This document shows, piece after piece, positions 1-8,015 of a DNA stretch of 41,709 bases; position 1 is the stretch's first letter, and every line of letters begins with the position of its first letter. Source of the DNA: Actinomycetota bacterium (lineage in GTDB: Bacteria; Actinomycetota; Actinomycetes; S36-B12; UBA5976); contig RFTJ01000011.1 of assembly GCA_009923495.1 (NCBI GenBank), forward strand, positions 1 through 41,709, written 5' to 3'. A program made the translations under genes and the position numbers. Below the pieces are notes generated by a model. It did not search any database. It saw only the letters and a program-made list of their open reading frames with translations, and was not told the origin of the DNA.

Positions 1-161
1 TTGGCTCCGGTGCAGTTGTGGGCGAAAGTTCCACAGTCACTGATTCAGTTTTAGCCGAGACGGTAACTGTAGGCTCTAGCTGCTCACTTGAGTCAGGCGC
101 CCGAATTTTTCCTGGTGAAGATGTGGCAGATGGCTCGATAGTAACCGCGTGGGTTGATTAA
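1..161 (+). CDS. NDP-sugar pyrophosphorylase (mannose-1-phosphate guanylyltransferase-like), C-terminal fragment
   Basis: Only the last 52 codons are present; the reading frame enters from the left edge (codons in phase with position 3) and ends at TAA 159-161. The peptide shows the imperfect hexapeptide pattern of a left-handed beta-helix (GSGAVVGES, TVTDSVLAE, TVTVGSSCSLESGARIF) and finishes PGEDVADGSIVTAWVD. This type of tail follows the nucleotidyltransferase domain of actinobacterial GDP-mannose or dNDP-glucose pyrophosphorylases, which supply sugar donors for the cell envelope. The catalytic domain lies outside the window, so substrate is a guess; GlgC- or RmlA-like enzymes are alternatives. 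The stop codon overlaps the convergent PAC2 gene by 4 bp (TTAA). Confidence 0.6.
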   Translation, partial: GSGAVVGESSTVTDSVLAETVTVGSSCSLESGARIFPGEDVADGSIVTAWVD

Positions 162-1084
162 TCTTCAGACTTTTTTTCGTCAAGATCGGCCAAGTATTGC
201 TCAAGCGCCGCAGCTAATTCGTCACCACTTATTAAGTTTCCCTCTGGTGTAGCTGTCAGTTCACGCCTGCTCTGCATTACATCGTCATGCTGCTGTTCAA
301 GCGATTCTACGACTTCTCGGTTTTCAGCAACTGCGGATACCTGCTGATTGATTTGTTCATCAATCTCTATGGCTGACTGTCGTAAGTCATCACGAGGAAT
401 GACAAGTCCTGTATTCAGGGCAATTTGATCGATTAGCGCAATCGCGGCTTTCGGATAATCGCTATTTGCTAGGTAGTGCGGCACATGGGCGGCATAACCA
501 ACCGCAGGTAGCTTTTGTTGACCCAAGTTCAATTCAATCAGACCCGACATACTCCCTGGGATTTCGACTTGGCCAACCCAAGGCTGATGAAGCCCAAGTA
601 ATTCAGGATCACTTGAATGAGCTGTAATTTCAACTGGCCGGGTGTGTGGAGCTGGCCAAGGGATGGCATGTATTCCGACAGTCAATCGAACTCCGTATTT
701 TCGGATTAGTTCGATAATACTTCGCACGACACTCTGCCAACCTAAATCTGGTTCAACGCCGTGCAGCAGTAAAAACTTTTGCCCCTCAGCATCGGTTACT
801 TCACTTAGAGTCAAGTGCGGGAGATCCATTGACTCGTAGTGGTCTGAGTCGAAAAGTGTGCGAGGCCGGCGAGCCCGATAGTCGTAAAGGCCATCAATGT
901 GGAAATAGGCAACTGGTCGGTTCTCAAGGTTTTCTAGAATGTGTTTAATCGCCAGCCGGCCACCGGAACCGGCATCCATAAAACCAGTAAGTCCGTGGAC
1001 TAAAACAATTCCCGAAGCAACACCATCATCAAACTCGTGAGCAGGTGGAACTACAAGTGTGTACAAGTCGCCAGGTGGATACAC
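158..1084 (-). CDS. PAC2 family protein
   Basis: A 308-residue protein of the PAC2 family (named after proteasome assembly chaperone 2), common in Actinobacteria. Typical stretches include GIVLVHGLTGFMDAGSGGR near the N-terminus, then FHIDGLYDYRARRP, PRTLFDSDHY, HGVEPDLGW and GIHAIPWPAPHTRP, followed by VPHYLANSDYPKAA. The last ~70 residues form a charged helical tail ending LDEKKSED. The bacterial role is unresolved; a link to proteasome assembly is only an extrapolation from eukaryotic homologues, and no proteasome gene is visible here. I favour the GTG at 1084 because AGAGAGG lies about 5 nt before it; a TTG at 1099 in the same frame would add five residues. It is convergent with the sugar pyrophosphorylase fragment. 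Confidence 0.85.
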   Translation of the reverse strand: MYPPGDLYTLVVPPAHEFDDGVASGIVLVHGLTGFMDAGSGGRLAIKHILENLENRPVAYFHIDGLYDYRARRPRTLFDSDHYESMDLPHLTLSEVTDAEGQKFLLLHGVEPDLGWQSVVRSIIELIRKYGVRLTVGIHAIPWPAPHTRPVEITAHSSDPELLGLHQPWVGQVEIPGSMSGLIELNLGQQKLPAVGYAAHVPHYLANSDYPKAAIALIDQIALNTGLVIPRDDLRQSAIEIDEQINQQVSAVAENREVVESLEQQHDDVMQSRRELTATPEGNLISGDELAAALEQYLADLDEKKSED

Positions 1085-1215
1085 GGTGGCCTCTCTCAAG
1101 TAGCTTTACTTCTATTCTTAACCTTATTTCCACAATTCACATTCCCAAACCCAACGGGCGAAATCGCTTCTGGTATTCACATCGGCTAAAGTAAGGGGAT
1201 GCCAGCAATGGCAGT

Positions 1216-1288
<73 letters not shown>

Positions 1289-1406
1289 CTTTTTGGGCTA
1301 CCTCGGCAAACTGCTTATGTCGACAAAGCAGAGTACAGTTATTAAGTAAATACGGTTTACTGTAGGGGTCGATATCAAAAATCAAATCAGTGCAAATTGC
1401 CACAGA

Positions 1407-2039
1407 TTGGCCGTTTGGCTCAGTGGTGTTAGCGCTGGAATTTTGATCTTGGGCACACTGTGGCATCAAGCGCAGATGGTCAGGTACTCAGCAGTAAGTG
1501 AAACGGTTAGTTCATTATCCGCCCTTAGTGTTCCCAATCGAGAATCAATGACGGCCATCACAATATTAGGTGCGCTTGGCCTTATCTCAATAGCGGTCAC
1601 TTTGAATCATTGCGGATTCACTGGCCGTATCTTTTTGGCTATTGCGGGTATCGGCATGCTTGGTGTGGCGCTCTTTCCAGTACCGGGAATTAATGCCAAT
1701 TCCGCTCCACACACATTTTTTGCGGCAGTATTCCTGATTGCAATGTGTCTTTGGCCAGCAGCGGCACATTTTGGACGCGACTCACATTTGTGGGCACTGA
1801 CAATCCGACAAACTTTAAAGAGCGTAATTCCGATGGCGCTGTTGGGTATCTGTTTTTGGTTTAACTGGTTGGTATCGACCCCAATTATGGGATTAGTTGA
1901 GCGTATTTTTCTATTCTCACAATTTGGATTCCTGACTACATTGATCTGGCGCTCTCGAGTGATATTGGCAAAACTGGGGTGTCAGCAGAAATGCGCGATA
2001 AGTACCCAAACTCAAGAAAAAATAGGTGCTTCGGTCTAG
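1407..2039 (+). CDS. DUF998-family integral membrane protein
   Basis: A 210-residue hydrophobic protein with about six predicted membrane helices (roughly residues 7-21, 50-66, 72-90, 105-120, 139-157, 165-182). The pattern of an early SAVSETVSSL segment followed by a conserved PHTFFAAVFL helix is what I associate with DUF998 proteins, which are common in Actinobacteria and have no assigned biochemical function. The only initiator after the upstream in-frame stop at 1347 is TTG at 1407; it has no clear ribosome site. A start at an internal ATG (residue 24) would delete the first helix, so TTG is preferred. The last 30 residues are polar (ending EKIGASV). Confidence 0.65.
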   Translation: MAVWLSGVSAGILILGTLWHQAQMVRYSAVSETVSSLSALSVPNRESMTAITILGALGLISIAVTLNHCGFTGRIFLAIAGIGMLGVALFPVPGINANSAPHTFFAAVFLIAMCLWPAAAHFGRDSHLWALTIRQTLKSVIPMALLGICFWFNWLVSTPIMGLVERIFLFSQFGFLTTLIWRSRVILAKLGCQQKCAISTQTQEKIGASV

Positions 2040-2084
2040 AGATTGCCGATCAAGCTATGCCAAAGCACTCTGATTGTATTTACT

Positions 2085-2140
2085 TTGACAATTTTTCCGA
2101 AGCTCTGCGAGTACAGTAATTAATGCGGCTCATCTAGGCT
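2085..2140 (+). promoter_or_regulatory. Candidate promoter region of the malic enzyme gene
   Basis: A consensus-like TTGACA (2085-2090) is followed 21 nt later by TACAGT (2112-2117), which is too far for an ideal pair. A TAGGCT box (2135-2140) lies where transcription would start near 2147, giving a leader of about 17 nt carrying GGAGG and the ATG at 2164. The TAGGCT box is the more credible -10; the role of TTGACA is uncertain. Confidence 0.35.
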
Positions 2141-2163
2141 GACTTTCGCTCTTGGAGGCGGTA

Positions 2164-3549
2164 ATGGTCAATACCAGTCCTGGCTATGCAATTACTGTGC
2201 GTGTCGATTTGTTGCCAGATGCATCTGCAACTTCAGGATTGACTCAAGCAATTATCAGTGAAGGTGCTGCGTTGACTGCCTTAGATGTTGTTGACTCTAA
2301 TCATCAAGTGCTAACAGTCGATGTGACTTGCAATACTCGAGACTCTGAGCACGCAAAGGCGGTCACTCAAGCTATTTCGCTATTGCCAGATGCGCAGGTG
2401 CGTAAAGTAAGCGATCGAACTTTCTTACTTCATCTCGGCGGCAAACTCGAGGTGCGCCCCAAAGTGCCGCTTAAGACTCGTGATGACCTATCCCGGGCTT
2501 ACACTCCGGGTGTTGCTCGGGTTTGTTTGGCAATCGCTGAGGATCCAACTGATGCCCGTCGCCTGACCATCAAGCGCAATACGGTTGCCGTAGTTACCGA
2601 TGGATCGGCAGTCTTAGGTCTTGGCAATATAGGCGCATTAGCTGCGATGCCCGTAATGGAAGGTAAAGCCGCGCTTTTTAAGCGTTTCGCCAATATTGAT
2701 GCTTGGCCAGTTTGTCTGGACACCCAAGATGTTGATGAAATTGTTCGAACCGTCCAAATTATCGCGCCTGCGTATGGGGGGATTAATTTGGAAGACATTT
2801 CTGCGCCAAGATGTTTTGAAATTGAACAGAGATTGCGCGAACTTCTAGATATTCCTGTTTTCCATGACGATCAACATGGCACATCAATTGTTGTACTGGC
2901 TGCACTTACGAATGCGTTGAAGTTAGTAGAGAAGTCCATTTCTGACCTGCGCATCGTTATTTCTGGTGCAGGTGCTGCTGGTACCGCAATTGCACAGTTG
3001 CTAGTTGCCAGTGGCGCTCGCAATATTGTGGCTTATGACAGCAAGGGTGCTATTTACTTGGGCCGGCCAGACAGCGAACGAACTAGTAAATGGATGCTTG
3101 AGAACACAAATGAATCAGGCATTTCAGGAAGTTTGGCGGATGGCCTAGTTGGTGCCGATGTCTTTATTGGCGTAAGTGCGCCAAACTTATTGACCGAGCA
3201 AGACATAAGTACAATGGCCGATAAGTCGATTGTTTTTGCGCTTTCGAATCCTGATCCTGAAATAGACCCAATCCTGGCTAGTAAGCACGCGGCAATTGTG
3301 GCAACTGGTCGAAGTGATTACCCGAATCAGATAAATAATGTGTTAGCTTTCCCAGGCATTTTTAGAGGACTTCTTGATTCTGGTGCTAGTCAGATTACAG
3401 AAGAGATTTTGGTTGCGGCAGCAAAGGCAATTGCGAGTTGTGTAACAGATGCACAACTAAATAGTAGTTTTATCGTTCCTAGTGTTTTCGATTCAAATGT
3501 AGCGCCGGCTGTTGCAGCGGCGGTTCAATCTGTGGCAAAACGAAGTTAA
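2164..3549 (+). CDS. NAD(P)-dependent malic enzyme with N-terminal ACT domain
   Basis: A 461-residue malic enzyme, converting malate to pyruvate and CO2 with reduction of NAD(P), a link between the TCA cycle and gluconeogenic or lipid precursors. An ACT-like domain occupies about residues 5-80. The malic enzyme core starts with TPGVARVCLAIAEDP and has VVTDGSAVLGLGNIGALAA (metal/NAD region), PVMEGKAALFKRFANIDAWP, INLEDISAPRCFEIE and VFHDDQHGTSIVVLAAL, then a Rossmann motif GAGAAGTAIAQLL and ALSNPDPEI. GGAGG at 2154-2158 lies 5 nt before ATG 2164, so this start is preferred over an in-frame TTG at 2152, which overlaps that ribosome site. Cofactor preference cannot be read safely. The stop abuts the convergent DUF456 gene with no gap. 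Confidence 0.93.
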   Translation: MVNTSPGYAITVRVDLLPDASATSGLTQAIISEGAALTALDVVDSNHQVLTVDVTCNTRDSEHAKAVTQAISLLPDAQVRKVSDRTFLLHLGGKLEVRPKVPLKTRDDLSRAYTPGVARVCLAIAEDPTDARRLTIKRNTVAVVTDGSAVLGLGNIGALAAMPVMEGKAALFKRFANIDAWPVCLDTQDVDEIVRTVQIIAPAYGGINLEDISAPRCFEIEQRLRELLDIPVFHDDQHGTSIVVLAALTNALKLVEKSISDLRIVISGAGAAGTAIAQLLVASGARNIVAYDSKGAIYLGRPDSERTSKWMLENTNESGISGSLADGLVGADVFIGVSAPNLLTEQDISTMADKSIVFALSNPDPEIDPILASKHAAIVATGRSDYPNQINNVLAFPGIFRGLLDSGASQITEEILVAAAKAIASCVTDAQLNSSFIVPSVFDSNVAPAVAAAVQSVAKRS

Positions 3550-4038
3550 TTATTTGACAATCAAAAGGCCAAGGGCCCAGGTAATACACATAGCTAGACC
3601 GAACAGGCATTGCACTAGAGCTGCCAACCCTAAAGATTTTAAGGTTTTGCCCGTCACACGTAGCGCCCGATGAAACTCTTTACTATCAATTAAGTGGCGC
3701 AGAAACACACCAATTACAAAGCCAAGTGGCAGTCCAACTACGGGCACTAGAAAGAAGCCCGCGATAGCGAAAATTGATGCCAGTGAAAAAGTCCACTTCG
3801 GATTCTGCGCACCCGTCGTATTTTTTGTGGGCAGGTAAATAGAAATTCCAATACCGAGGATAAAAAACACAGTCATCCCGGTAAACAATGCCCAGTGGAC
3901 GCGGTCAGGCCCATCCAAAATTGTCCAGGTTAGCCCAGCAACCCAGATAAGTGTTATGCCAGGAAAAACAGGAATTATGGTGCCGATGAGTCCAACTGCC
4001 ATGACTAAGCCAATTAGCACTTGGCCTATCGGGCTCAT
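3550..4038 (-). CDS. DUF456 family membrane protein
   Basis: A 162-residue integral membrane protein of the DUF456 family, function unknown. It has four to five hydrophobic segments: an N-terminal helix (residues 5-27) continuing into IIPVFPGITLIWVAGL, one at about 50-70, one at 85-105 with FFLVPVVGLPLGFVIGVFL, and a C-terminal helix from about 137. The IPVFPG and PVVGLPLGF glycine/proline-rich turns are typical. Its ATG overlaps the Sua5 stop codon by 4 bp, so it is probably translated by coupling as the last gene of a cax - sua5 - DUF456 operon. That suggests shared expression rather than a shared pathway. Confidence 0.85.
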   Translation of the reverse strand: MSPIGQVLIGLVMAVGLIGTIIPVFPGITLIWVAGLTWTILDGPDRVHWALFTGMTVFFILGIGISIYLPTKNTTGAQNPKWTFSLASIFAIAGFFLVPVVGLPLGFVIGVFLRHLIDSKEFHRALRVTGKTLKSLGLAALVQCLFGLAMCITWALGLLIVK

Positions 4039-5015
4039 GAGTTCCCCAGAACTTTTGGCTGGGCAGCCTTACTGGCTCGATCCTTTATCGCCTCACCAAT
4101 TCCCGTTGCATCAGGCAGCACCAAATAGATGTTAACTAATTTGAGTTCATCGCCATAACGCATAGATTGATATAAACAAGATGCAAAATCGCTTGCAGTT
4201 TCTGGGCTTGCCAAGCGCACTAAACCTTCTGGAGTGGGAATCTGTGCTAGTGCAATAAACCCAGATTTTGGCAGGTAGTTATCTGCATGCGAACTTGCCA
4301 CAATCTTTACCTCGGCCGATGGAGCATAATGGGAATCTAATGCTCCAGAGACTCGGGGAGTATTTCCAGGTTCGAGTACTACATTTTTACCGGTTAGTGT
4401 TTCAATAATTTCACCGGTAATTGCGCCAGGTCGCAAGATGACAGGCTGCTCGCCCGTTGCCAAAACAATGGTCGATTCAATGCCTACAGAACATGACCCG
4501 CCATCTAAAACCGCATCGCCATTTTCTGCAAGGTAGCTACCTAAGTCAGAAACAACGTGTTGGGCATTAGTGGGGGAGACCTGTCCGAACAGGTTTGCAC
4601 TTGGTGCGACCAATCCCAAAATCCCTCTTTCGCGAAGTTTTCTCAACAAGTCAAGTGTTAGTGGATGGTTCGGCACCCGAACAGCAACTGTGTCTTGTCC
4701 CCCCGTTATCTGGTCCGAGGCTAACTCACTGCGATTAGCAACCAGAGTTAATGGTCCTGGCCAGCAAGTCTGAGCTAACTTCTCTGCCCAGTCGGGCAAT
4801 GATTGAACCCACTTAAGTGCAGCAGGTAGATCTGCAACATGCACAATCAGCGGATGATTAAGTGGCCTTCTCTTGGCGGCAAATATGCGGGCGACAGCTT
4901 TACTATTGCTGGCATCTGCCGCTAATCCGTAAACAGTTTCGGTGGGAATTGCGCATAAATTTCCGCCAGCAAGTAGTGTTACTGCCGCTTCAGGATCAGC
5001 AATGATTACCGACAT
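4035..5015 (-). CDS. L-threonylcarbamoyladenylate synthase, Sua5 type
   Basis: A 326-residue Sua5/YwlC protein that makes threonylcarbamoyl-AMP from threonine, bicarbonate and ATP, the first step of t6A37 modification of ANN-decoding tRNAs. The YrdC-like domain fills about residues 5-205, with PTETVYGLAADA, AKRRPLNHPLIVHV, WPGPLTLV, VAVRVPNHP, APSANLFGQVSPT and the ESTIV motif followed by LRPGAIT. A smaller C-terminal Sua5 domain follows a linker (RVSGALDSHYAPSAEVKIV, then about 90 residues), distinguishing it from the short TsaC. It sits 6 bp behind the antiporter gene and overlaps the DUF456 gene start. Confidence 0.95.
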   Translation of the reverse strand: MSVIIADPEAAVTLLAGGNLCAIPTETVYGLAADASNSKAVARIFAAKRRPLNHPLIVHVADLPAALKWVQSLPDWAEKLAQTCWPGPLTLVANRSELASDQITGGQDTVAVRVPNHPLTLDLLRKLRERGILGLVAPSANLFGQVSPTNAQHVVSDLGSYLAENGDAVLDGGSCSVGIESTIVLATGEQPVILRPGAITGEIIETLTGKNVVLEPGNTPRVSGALDSHYAPSAEVKIVASSHADNYLPKSGFIALAQIPTPEGLVRLASPETASDFASCLYQSMRYGDELKLVNIYLVLPDATGIGEAIKDRASKAAQPKVLGNS

Positions 5016-5021
5016 AGTCGG

Positions 5022-6209
5022 TTAGCCCCACCAAAATGCAAGCGCAATTGCAAAATACAAAACTAATAGAGCGATACCCTCAAACCAGGTGTAATCACCG
5101 TCAACCACGATGATAGTTGTGGTTAACGTAGCCATGAAGAGCACCGCAAGCAATAGTGGACTTAGGACCAAAGTAAACGCTCCAGCGCCAACCAATGGTG
5201 CGGCCAATGCAACAATTGGCGCGACAGTCATCGCAACTTGAACTGGTGATTGCAGGATTACCTGCAGCGCGTAGTCTGCCTGACCTTTAGCGGCAAGACG
5301 GATACCAACGACATTTTCAACAGCGTTACCTGCGATAGCAACAATGATTAGGCCAGCAAAAGCCTCGCTAATGTTTAGCGCAGTAATTGCGGGACTTAAG
5401 GCAGAGACAAACCATTCAGAAACAAATGCGGCGCCAATGCCGGTTAAAGCCAGCATCCCGATTGCTAAACCAAGTGGCCACTGGCCATGTACATGCGCCT
5501 CACTTTTGGCAGCGAGTGCGGCATCAGATCCTGAAACTACATTGTCGGGATTATCTTTGCGCAAGGTATCCGGCAGCGAGCTGGCAAATAAAATTAAGAG
5601 CAAAATTGAGACGCCAATAGTAATTCCACGTTCGTGGTTAGCCGCAGGCGTATCAAGTGCATGTGTCAGAGTCGGAATCGCCAGAGCAAAGACGCTGAGC
5701 ATCAGCAAAATCGCTAACTGCCTACTTGCGGTCTGACTGAAAAATTGTCGGCCATTCTTCAGCCCACCGACGAAAAATGCAGCGCCGAGGATAAGCAGCA
5801 CATTTGCCAATATTGATCCAACAATGGTGGCTTGGGCAACCGTGTACAAACCTGCCTTAAGGCTGAATAGGACTACGAATAGTTCAGGGACATTCCCGAG
5901 AAAAGATTGCAAGAGACCAGTTGGTCCTGGTCCCAACCGATCCCCAAGTGCTTCTACACTTCGACCAACCAAACTAGCCATCATGGCCAGTGCAATGGCA
6001 GCAACAACAAAGGATAAAATCTGATTCCCACCAGAACTATGCAATATTCCGGCAGCAATAGTTGAGGCAATTGTGATTACGATTAGTCTGCGATCACGGT
6101 GCGAAAGTACCCCCATTGGCTGCTCGGATTTATCAAGTACCGGAGTTACAGATTGGTTTGCGCTTCTACGACCACGCCGTGACTCATTTCCAGTTGGTTC
6201 ATCACTCAT
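5022..6209 (-). CDS. Ca2+/H+ antiporter (CaCA superfamily, CAX/ChaA-like)
   Basis: A 395-residue cation antiporter, expected to export Ca2+ in exchange for protons across the cytoplasmic membrane. About 35 polar N-terminal residues precede eleven or so hydrophobic segments. The two inverted alpha-repeats are visible: GNVPELFVVLFSLKAGL with ATIVGSILANVLLILGAAF near residues 105-145, and VAIAGNAVENVVGIRLA with QVILQSPVQVAMTVAPIVA near 290-335. The acidic residue in each repeat (GNVPE and GNAVE) is the expected ion-binding glutamate. A TAGACT box ends 8 nt before the ATG, predicting a leaderless transcript. First gene of the run with sua5 and DUF456. Confidence 0.9.
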   Translation of the reverse strand: MSDEPTGNESRRGRRSANQSVTPVLDKSEQPMGVLSHRDRRLIVITIASTIAAGILHSSGGNQILSFVVAAIALAMMASLVGRSVEALGDRLGPGPTGLLQSFLGNVPELFVVLFSLKAGLYTVAQATIVGSILANVLLILGAAFFVGGLKNGRQFFSQTASRQLAILLMLSVFALAIPTLTHALDTPAANHERGITIGVSILLLILFASSLPDTLRKDNPDNVVSGSDAALAAKSEAHVHGQWPLGLAIGMLALTGIGAAFVSEWFVSALSPAITALNISEAFAGLIIVAIAGNAVENVVGIRLAAKGQADYALQVILQSPVQVAMTVAPIVALAAPLVGAGAFTLVLSPLLLAVLFMATLTTTIIVVDGDYTWFEGIALLVLYFAIALAFWWG

Positions 6210-6216
6210 GATGTGA

Positions 6217-6222
6217 AGTCTA
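6217..6222 (-). promoter_or_regulatory. Putative -10 box of the Ca2+/H+ antiporter gene (leaderless)
   Basis: Minus-strand TAGACT whose last base lies 8 nt before the ATG at 6209. No ribosome site fits between, so transcription should begin at or within a base or two of the start codon. No convincing -35 is visible. Confidence 0.5.
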
Positions 6223-6239
6223 GCGAATCAGTCCCAAAT

Positions 6240-7112
6240 CTAGAGTTGCGTGACAGATGCAAATTTTTGTTGTTCCAGTTTGCTCAGAATCTTTGAGCGC
6301 AAAACTTGAGCACGATCACTAAAAGCCTTTTGCATTTTTGTGAACTCTTTCCGACCAGCAGCGGTCTCGATTTTTATCGGCGCAACGCCTAAGTCCGCTA
6401 AGTCGTACGGAGCACCTCGCATATCTAGAGTGCGGATCTCTCTAGCTAGGCGAAAACACTGCCGAACAAGACTGGAACCTACTACCGGAGCCCAGCGCAT
6501 AGAGATTTTGTAAAGGTCCATATTTGCATGGAGGCAACCTGGCTGCTCTACAGTGTTTTGATCAGCGCGAGTTAATTGAAGTGGGTTCATAGGTCGAGCC
6601 TGTTCGGTAAAGAATCGGAAGGCATCAAAATGCGTGCATCGAAGGCCAATCTCATCAATCGTTTTTGCCACTTGTGCCTGACTAATCCGCAAATTCCAAT
6701 CATTGTGTCGGTATTCGGTTTGACCAAGAACCATCGCCCATTCGTGTAAACCAAAACATCCAGTTCGAGCACTTCGCTTAAGTGTGCTCTTCAGAAGGTC
6801 AATATCTTTGGAAATTGCCTCCGCCTTTTCGAGCAGCCACTGCGCCCTAACCTGCACAACATCAGTAACTTCGTAAACAGTTAAATCAAATGAATTTGTG
6901 CAATCGTCGCGCACCTCAAGCTGGAATTCCGTGCCAGGATGCCAAAGCGAAAGTTTATTGACACTTATGGGGTAGTACTCGAACATGAAGTCATCGACCG
7001 GATGCTTCTGTCCAAGTGAGCGACGGTTTAGTCTCGGGAAGGTCCACTGGGCAACAACTTCGCGGTGATGATCTTGGGCGACTAGCCAAGTATCGGCACC
7101 AATGTATGGCAT
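6240..7112 (-). CDS. Conserved actinobacterial protein (often annotated 3-methyladenine DNA glycosylase)
   Basis: A 290-residue protein of a family widespread in Actinobacteria. Its hallmarks are CFGLHEWAMVLGQTEYRHN (about residues 118-136), GLRCTHFDAFRFFTEQARP, EQPGCLHANMDLYK, and LDMRGAPYDLADLGVAPIKIET. Databases often call this family 3-methyladenine DNA glycosylase, but I see no helix-hairpin-helix or AlkD-like repeat motif to support that, so I treat the function as unknown. The many conserved His, Cys and Asp residues suggest an enzyme or metal-binding protein. GGGAG lies 5 nt before the ATG, so the start is well supported and this gene is not leaderless. It is divergent from the small ORF at 7143. 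Confidence 0.8.
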   Translation of the reverse strand: MPYIGADTWLVAQDHHREVVAQWTFPRLNRRSLGQKHPVDDFMFEYYPISVNKLSLWHPGTEFQLEVRDDCTNSFDLTVYEVTDVVQVRAQWLLEKAEAISKDIDLLKSTLKRSARTGCFGLHEWAMVLGQTEYRHNDWNLRISQAQVAKTIDEIGLRCTHFDAFRFFTEQARPMNPLQLTRADQNTVEQPGCLHANMDLYKISMRWAPVVGSSLVRQCFRLAREIRTLDMRGAPYDLADLGVAPIKIETAAGRKEFTKMQKAFSDRAQVLRSKILSKLEQQKFASVTQL

Positions 7113-7142
7113 GTCGACTCCCGGTTGGCTTATTTCCTGTAA

Positions 7143-7349
7143 GTGTTACAGCATATAGGAGTGAGTGCCAATGAATCAGCCCAATCAGAATTCTCGGAAT
7201 ATGAGATCGATGCATCCACGGACAAAACTAAATTGCGCAAGGTGTTAGCCGATTTGGCGCTGACACCAGAGCAAACAAGTGATGACCTGACACCAACTAT
7301 TTCGCGAGATAGTGAACTTCTTGAGGAAGTTCCGCCACATCACTCTTAG
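7143..7349 (+). CDS. Small acidic hypothetical protein
   Basis: A 68-codon frame starting with GTG and ending at TAG 7347-7349, directly abutting the convergent SAF gene. The product is acidic (many Asp and Glu, with a central KTKLRKVLADLAL helix) and without a membrane segment or recognised domain. It fills the gap between two minus-strand genes exactly, which argues for a real gene. Against it, AGGAG at 7157-7161 lies 9 nt before an ATG (7171) in another frame that encodes only 25 residues. A TATTTC box 7 nt before GTG 7143 could allow leaderless expression. No function can be proposed. Confidence 0.4.
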   Translation: MLQHIGVSANESAQSEFSEYEIDASTDKTKLRKVLADLALTPEQTSDDLTPTISRDSELLEEVPPHHS

Positions 7350-7943
7350 TTACAATGGCAAAGTTACGAAGGTGAAGGTAGCGGCCTGGCCAAAGTTTGC
7401 CAAACTTGCTATTTGATTTGGGCGAACAGCAAGCGCAATGCCACGAGCAGGCTTTCCTAGGCCAGCCAAGTTAGCTGGCCCACCTGATAGAACCAGCGCT
7501 CTCGAAAGAACTTTTTTAGCCAAAGATGCATTTACCTTCACATACACATCGACGCGTGACCCACATTCAAGTTCTACCCCTGTTGAATTGGCAGGCAATG
7601 TTACTTTGACTGCGTTTGGAAACTTCGGGTCAAAAGTTTGACGAGCACTTAGCAACGAAAGATTTAAAGGTTGGCCAGCATCAAGATTAGTTACTGTCCA
7701 TTTACCAATGATCTGAGTGCTTTCGGTAACTGCGCCGGGCCAGATGTAATTGACACGGATTGATTCGACATCTGCTGCTGAAATCATTTCGCCAGCGGCA
7801 ATTTTCTTATTAATTACAACAAGGCGCTCACTGGCATTAAAGACAATTAACTTGAGCATTACAAGTATTGACACACTTATCAAGATGGCCGCAAGCCAAC
7901 GGCGATACAAAATTACGATCGGTGGAAAATTCGGTAAATTCAT
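7350..7943 (-). CDS. SAF domain-containing membrane protein (CpaB/FlgA-like)
   Basis: A 197-residue protein with a cytoplasmic N-terminus (to about residue 14), one membrane helix (about 15-35), and an extracytoplasmic SAF domain beginning ERLVVINKKIAAGEMISAAD and continuing with DLDAG-like TNLDAGQPLNLSLL. The middle part VKVTLPANSTGVELECGSRVDVYV resembles the RcpC/CpaB region seen in Flp-pilus assembly proteins. No other pilus gene is present, so a pilus role is not supported; related single genes occur beside 5-FTHF cyclo-ligase in Actinobacteria. A TATCGT box 7 nt before the ATG predicts a leaderless mRNA. Confidence 0.75.
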   Translation of the reverse strand: MNLPNFPPIVILYRRWLAAILISVSILVMLKLIVFNASERLVVINKKIAAGEMISAADVESIRVNYIWPGAVTESTQIIGKWTVTNLDAGQPLNLSLLSARQTFDPKFPNAVKVTLPANSTGVELECGSRVDVYVKVNASLAKKVLSRALVLSGGPANLAGLGKPARGIALAVRPNQIASLANFGQAATFTFVTLPL

Positions 7944-7949
7944 TGGTAC

Positions 7950-7955
7950 ACGATA
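7950..7955 (-). promoter_or_regulatory. Putative -10 box of the SAF-domain gene (leaderless)
   Basis: Minus-strand TATCGT ending 7 nt before the ATG at 7943, the same geometry as the other boxes in this window. No ribosome site is present. Confidence 0.45.
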
Positions 7956-8015
7956 AACGCTTTTCGACTATTGGCTAATTAGATTTCCACAGCTTCTAGG
8001 CCAACGGATCCGCTG

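Noticed and set aside
1429-1445. tRNA-like bases (GTTAGCGC) near the DUF998 start
   Set aside because: No anticodon or T-arm follows; the region translates as the first helix of the membrane protein.
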